Shown here piece after piece: positions 60,781 to 64,000 of a DNA stretch of 64,000 bases (positions within the stretch are counted from its first letter, which is position 1; each line of letters begins with the position of its first letter). The stretch lies in the NCBI RefSeq assembly GCF_018255755.1, contig NZ_CP073766.1, forward strand, positions 7,996,501 to 8,060,500, in the 5' to 3' direction. The notes beneath the pieces were generated by a model. It saw nothing but the letters and a program-made list of their open reading frames with translations, had not been told where the DNA came from and did not search any database. The stretch is from Chitinophaga sp. HK235. GTDB lineage: Bacteria; Bacteroidota; Bacteroidia; Chitinophagales; Chitinophagaceae. The position numbers and the translations under genes were made by a program.

Positions 60781-61700
60781 AATTCGTATTACCCTTACTG
60801 TTAGGTTATCTGCTGGACCTGTTGCTGGGAGATCCCCGCAGCTGGCCACATCCCGTGAAGTTTTTTGGTCACCTGATCGGCTATACGGAACGGCTGCTGA
60901 ACCGTGGCCATGGCCGTTTGTGGAAAGGGGCGCTGATGACGCTGGGCCTTTGTGCCGCTGTGTTTATCTGTTTTTATCTGGCGCAGCACTGGCTGGAACA
61001 ATGGCCCTGGGCCTGGCTGGCCTTTACCACTGTTTTTGTGTTTTTTGCGCTGGCCAATAAAAGCCTGCTGCTGGAAGGAAGGGAGGTGTTTGATACGCTG
61101 CACCAGCAGGGCCTGGAGGCTGGCCGTAAACGGTTGTCCTGGATTGTTGGCCGTGATACCACAGCTTTATCACCTAACCAGATACGGGTGGCGGTAATGG
61201 AGTCTATGTCTGAAAACCTCAGTGATGGCGTGATTGCTCCGTTGTTTTATTATGCGCTGCTGGGCCTGCCGGGTATGATGTTATATAAGATGATCAATAC
61301 CCTCGATTCGATGGTGGGTTATAAAAATGATCGTTACTATTATTTTGGAAGAGTGGCTGCCCGCCTGGATGATGTGGCCAATTTTATCCCGGCCAGGATT
61401 ACGGCCTTGCTGATGGTGCTGGTGTCAGGTAGCCGCCGTGCGGCACAGTACATCATCCGTTTTGGCAGGTCACATGCCAGCCCCAATTCCGGTTATCCGG
61501 AGGCGGCCCTGGCAGGTATTCTCAACTGTCGTTTCGGAGGTCCCAATACCTACCACGGCAGGGTGGTGGAGAAACCTTATATCGGCGAACAACCCCGGGA
61601 TATCGCTCATCACGAATTCAGCAAGGTGATGTACGTTAATCACGCAACCACGCTGGTGATGATATTTATTATTTTATTATTTTATTATTTGATTATTTAG
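60765..61700 (+). CDS. cbiB: Adenosylcobinamide-phosphate synthase
   Basis: 311 residues, integral membrane protein. It begins LLLGYLLDLLLGDPRSWPHP, the invariant LDxxxGDP-x-x-PHP start of CbiB, and has the conserved LLGLPGMMLYKMINTLDSMV and YFGRVAARLDDVANFIPARI. It attaches the aminopropanol arm to adenosylcobyric acid. Last gene of the cobQ-cobD-cbiB run. Confidence 0.94.
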   Translation: MDAFVKFVLPLLLGYLLDLLLGDPRSWPHPVKFFGHLIGYTERLLNRGHGRLWKGALMTLGLCAAVFICFYLAQHWLEQWPWAWLAFTTVFVFFALANKSLLLEGREVFDTLHQQGLEAGRKRLSWIVGRDTTALSPNQIRVAVMESMSENLSDGVIAPLFYYALLGLPGMMLYKMINTLDSMVGYKNDRYYYFGRVAARLDDVANFIPARITALLMVLVSGSRRAAQYIIRFGRSHASPNSGYPEAALAGILNCRFGGPNTYHGRVVEKPYIGEQPRDIAHHEFSKVMYVNHATTLVMIFIILLFYYLII

Positions 61701-61775
61701 GTAGTGGCCAAAACACAATCTTCGCTGCATTTCAAATAACTAAATCTCTAAATAAAAAAATCCGTAAATCTTTCC

Positions 61776-61783
61776 TATCTTCG
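61776..61783 (+). promoter_or_regulatory. -7 box before the cobalamin riboswitch
   Basis: TATCTTCG, one mismatch to TAnnTTTG, the same octamer as before cobQ. It predicts transcription starting at the 5' edge of the riboswitch. Confidence 0.4.
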
Positions 61784-61784
61784 C

Positions 61785-61985
61785 CGCCGTTACCAGGTGT
61801 GTAGCCTTTTCTGAGGTACACTTAAAAGGGAATCCGGTGTAAATCCGGAGCAGTACCCGCTGCTGTAAGTTCATCTATACGTTGCTGATAATATAGCCAC
61901 TGTGTCAACGGGAAGGCGTCAGACAACAGAACAAGCCAGAAGACCTGCCAGGAAACATGTTCACGGTCTGCTTCCGGGATAGAAG
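61785..61985 (+). promoter_or_regulatory. Cobalamin riboswitch
   Basis: The B12-element core is present: TAAAAGGGAATCCGGTGTAA, ATCCGGAGCAGTACCCGCTG with TGTAAG, then CCACTG, GGGAAGGC and, at the 3' side, GCCAGAAGACCTGCC, which can pair with the CAGGTGTG at the 5' side. It precedes the [2Fe-2S] protein gene and the TonB receptor gene and should lower their expression when cobalamin is plentiful. The cob genes upstream have no such element in view. Confidence 0.93.
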
Positions 61986-62094
61986 CCAGGACAGTTTCCT
62001 TCATACTCCCCGTATGTAAGAATCTTCCCTGATATTCCTCCCCTCAGCTCGCCGCAATTTTATTTAACAGTTAACGGGCTTATTAACTTAATCC

Positions 62095-62415
62095 ATGGGC
62101 AAAGATCTTCAAAAAGTTAAACGCATCGCGTTTATCTGCAACGGTAATTCCTGCCTCAAAAAAGGCGCGGAAGACACCACCCTGCAGCTCAGAGCTGCTA
62201 TCTCAGACAACAACCTGCATGAGGAAGTGCATACCATCCGCACACGATGCACCGGTCAATGCGAACACGGACCGATTGTTTTTATCCATCCCGACGGGAC
62301 CTGGTATAAGGAAATGTATCCGGAAAATACCAGTAATCTCGTTATCAGCCACTTCCTGAACGACAAACCGGTCAGCGAAGCTATCTTTTTTGGAGAAGAA
62401 ACAACTATCCGTTAA
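62095..62415 (+). CDS. Thioredoxin-like [2Fe-2S] ferredoxin, cobalamin-regulated
   Basis: 106 residues. Four Cys in the pattern of thioredoxin-fold [2Fe-2S] proteins: Cys15 and Cys20 in FICNGNSCLKKGA, Cys52 and Cys56 in RTRCTGQCEHGPIVF. Such proteins are frequent in cobalamin gene sets and may supply electrons for cobalt reduction before adenosylation, or for ring chemistry. It is the first gene after the riboswitch and 14 bp before the receptor gene. Confidence 0.88.
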   Translation: MGKDLQKVKRIAFICNGNSCLKKGAEDTTLQLRAAISDNNLHEEVHTIRTRCTGQCEHGPIVFIHPDGTWYKEMYPENTSNLVISHFLNDKPVSEAIFFGEETTIR

Positions 62416-62429
62416 GCTAACCCATTTTC

Positions 62430-64000
62430 ATGCGAATTTTTTATACAGCTGTATTGTCTGCACTGGCATTGCCGGCATTGGCACAACACAAAAACACAGA
62501 CACCCTTTCCCTCAAAATACTCAACCTTAAAGCGATCGACATCGCTGGCAGCACCGACAAAAGTGCGCACATGCTTTCCAAACTTGACCTGCAGCTGCAA
62601 CCGATAAAATCGGCTCAGGACCTGCTTCGCACCGTACCGGGTCTTTTTATCGCGCAACATGCCGGCGGCGGAAAAGCCGAACAAATATTGGTACGGGGCA
62701 TCGATAACGACCATGGCACCGATTTCGGTATATTCGTAGACGGTATACCTGTCAACCTCCCCAATCATGCCCACGGACAAGGATATGCCGATATGCACTT
62801 CCTGATCCCGGAAGTGATCGGCGGAGCCGCTTATTACAAAGGACCCTACGAGGCCTCCCAGGGCGACTTTACAAATGCAGGTGCTGCCGTGTATACTTCC
62901 CTGTTCAGACCCGATAATCAGTTCGTGAAACTGGAATACGGCCAGTTTAACACAGCCCGCGTTGCTACTATGCTCCGGCTGCTGGATAAACAACAGCAAC
63001 CAGGCACCAGGGACCAGAACGCTTATATCGCTGCCGACTATACGTACACTGACAGCTACTTCGACAATTCACAACGCTTTAAACGAATGAACCTGTTAGG
63101 CAGATACAACATTGCCCTTAACAGTAACAATACCATTTCCCTGATTGCTTCGGGCTTTACGAGCAACTGGAATGCTTCCGGACAGGTACCGCTGCGCGCC
63201 CTTGAAGATGGCTCTCTTCGCCGCTTTGGCTCTATTGATCCCTCAGAAGGAGGAAAGACTACCCGTATCAATGCCAACCTGCTCTGGGATACCCGGCTCA
63301 GCGAGCGCTCTTCCCTGCGGCAACAGTTGTATTATGTAAGAAACCTGTTTGACCTCTGGTCCAACTTTACTTTTTATAAAGATGATAGGGAGAATGGAGA
63401 TGAAATCAGACAATGGGAGAAACGTGACCTCTTCGGATATAAAAATACCTGGCGCCATGAAGGCCGCCTGGGAAAAGCAACCCTGCAATCAGAAATAGGG
63501 CTGGGAGCGAGGATAGACCTGGTAAGCCTGGGCCGCGATCATGTAAAGGAAAGAGATCTGCTGTCTCATGAGGATTCCTCCCGGGTGGCAGTGGCCAACT
63601 ACTCCCTCTACTTCAGCGAAACGCTGCGCCTGGCCGGTGGATGGAGCTTCAACGTCGGGCTGCGTAACGATGTATTTACCTTTAATCTGCGCGACCGGAT
63701 GGACCCTTCCAATAATGGCAATAGTGTGGCCTACCGGCTGAGTCCGAAGATTAACATTTATTACGATTTATCTCCTTCGCTGGCATTTTTCGCCAAAACC
63801 GGCATGGGCTTTCATTCCAACTATGCCAACGTGGCTATACGCAGCGGACAGGAGAGTGCTGTTCCCCGTTCTTATGGGGCCGACCTTGGCGCTAATTTCA
63901 AGTTAAACAGTAAATTGCTGCTGACCGCTACATGGTGGTGGTTGCAGAGTGATGCAGAATTCCGTTTCATCGCAGATGATGGCAGCTATGAAAACATTGG
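62430..64000 (+). CDS. TonB-dependent receptor, probably for corrinoids (cut by window edge)
   Basis: From ATG 62430 the frame is open to the edge, 523 codons. Signal peptide MRIFYTAVLSALALPALAQ; no STN domain; plug domain with SAQDLLRTVPGLFIAQHAGG, QILVRGIDNDHGTDFGIFVD and GAAYYKGPYEASQGDFTNAG; then barrel strands. Because it follows a cobalamin riboswitch, B12 or cobinamide uptake is the natural reading (BtuB-like role), but the plug is also of the general TonB type and ligand identity is inference. Confidence 0.85.
   Translation, partial: MRIFYTAVLSALALPALAQHKNTDTLSLKILNLKAIDIAGSTDKSAHMLSKLDLQLQPIKSAQDLLRTVPGLFIAQHAGGGKAEQILVRGIDNDHGTDFGIFVDGIPVNLPNHAHGQGYADMHFLIPEVIGGAAYYKGPYEASQGDFTNAGAAVYTSLFRPDNQFVKLEYGQFNTARVATMLRLLDKQQQPGTRDQNAYIAADYTYTDSYFDNSQRFKRMNLLGRYNIALNSNNTISLIASGFTSNWNASGQVPLRALEDGSLRRFGSIDPSEGGKTTRINANLLWDTRLSERSSLRQQLYYVRNLFDLWSNFTFYKDDRENGDEIRQWEKRDLFGYKNTWRHEGRLGKATLQSEIGLGARIDLVSLGRDHVKERDLLSHEDSSRVAVANYSLYFSETLRLAGGWSFNVGLRNDVFTFNLRDRMDPSNNGNSVAYRLSPKINIYYDLSPSLAFFAKTGMGFHSNYANVAIRSGQESAVPRSYGADLGANFKLNSKLLLTATWWWLQSDAEFRFIADDGSYENI

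Noticed and set aside
61822..62004. 60-codon minus-strand ORF
   Set aside because: Lies wholly in the cobalamin riboswitch.
62412..62999. 195-codon minus-strand ORF over the TonB receptor start
   Set aside because: Opposite the signal peptide and plug of the receptor, which is clearly coding on the plus strand.

Overview
The window reads as chromosome of a member of the Bacteroidota, most like Chitinophagaceae (Chitinophaga or a close relative). Reasons: two SusC/SusD outer-membrane uptake loci, each with an ECF sigma factor and a FecR-type anti-sigma factor; promoters of the Bacteroidota type (-7 box TAnnTTTG) in front of several genes; weak or absent Shine-Dalgarno sequences; and a tRNA gene without an encoded CCA end. 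Placement below phylum level is inference.

Layout. 1-6.1 kb is a patchwork of regulators, transporters and gene remnants: a cut-off AraC-type regulator, a beta-barrel protein, a decayed secreted-protein gene ended by a fossil insertion-sequence end, an MFS transporter converging on an ArsR-rhodanese regulator (both genes carry the same 22-bp palindrome in their promoters), and a frameshifted Crp/Fnr regulator next to an exported isochorismatase-like hydrolase that has an FNR-like box upstream. 6.1-21.7 kb is an exopolysaccharide/capsule cluster, nearly all on the minus strand: Wza-like exporter, Wzc-like tyrosine kinase, Wzx-like flippase, Wzy-like polymerase, three glycosyltransferases, a WcaJ-like initiating transferase, three different FkbM methyltransferases and two tandemly duplicated acyltransferases. 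21.9-25.3 kb holds a PI-PLC-like lipoprotein, a collapsed NRPS gene (adenylation scrap joined to carrier and thioesterase parts) and an exported alpha/beta hydrolase.

25.35-32.48 kb looks like an accessory island. Its right edge is an intact tRNA-Pro(GGG) gene (minus strand) and its left edge is a degenerate copy of the 3' half of that tRNA in the same orientation. It contains an orphan acyl carrier protein, an SAM methyltransferase, several small or unknown secreted proteins, an alpha/beta hydrolase, and an IS3-family element with a clear -1 frameshift signal that split an older gene. No integrase is visible. 32.6-33.3 kb is AT-rich and contains another decayed gene.

33.4-40.8 kb is the first sigma/FecR/SusC/SusD locus. 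40.9-47.1 kb holds housekeeping and accessory enzymes (PhyH-type dioxygenase, DoxX-like membrane protein, Old Yellow Enzyme, aldo/keto reductase, fatty acid desaturase, HdeD-like protein) and a small array of hairpins and direct repeats at 44.15-44.38 kb. 47.2-56.5 kb is the second locus: a divergent sigma factor, FecR, SusC, SusD, then an M1-family metallopeptidase. 56.9-64.0 kb is for cobalamin: CbiA divergent from CobQ-CobD-CbiB, then a cobalamin riboswitch in front of a [2Fe-2S] protein and a TonB-dependent receptor that runs off the window.

No new multi-gene system stands out with certainty. The strongest leads are the shared-operator ArsR-rhodanese/MFS pair, the tRNA-Pro-bounded island, the hairpin/direct-repeat array at 44.2 kb, and the dense set of decayed genes at 0.6-5 kb and 23-33 kb.
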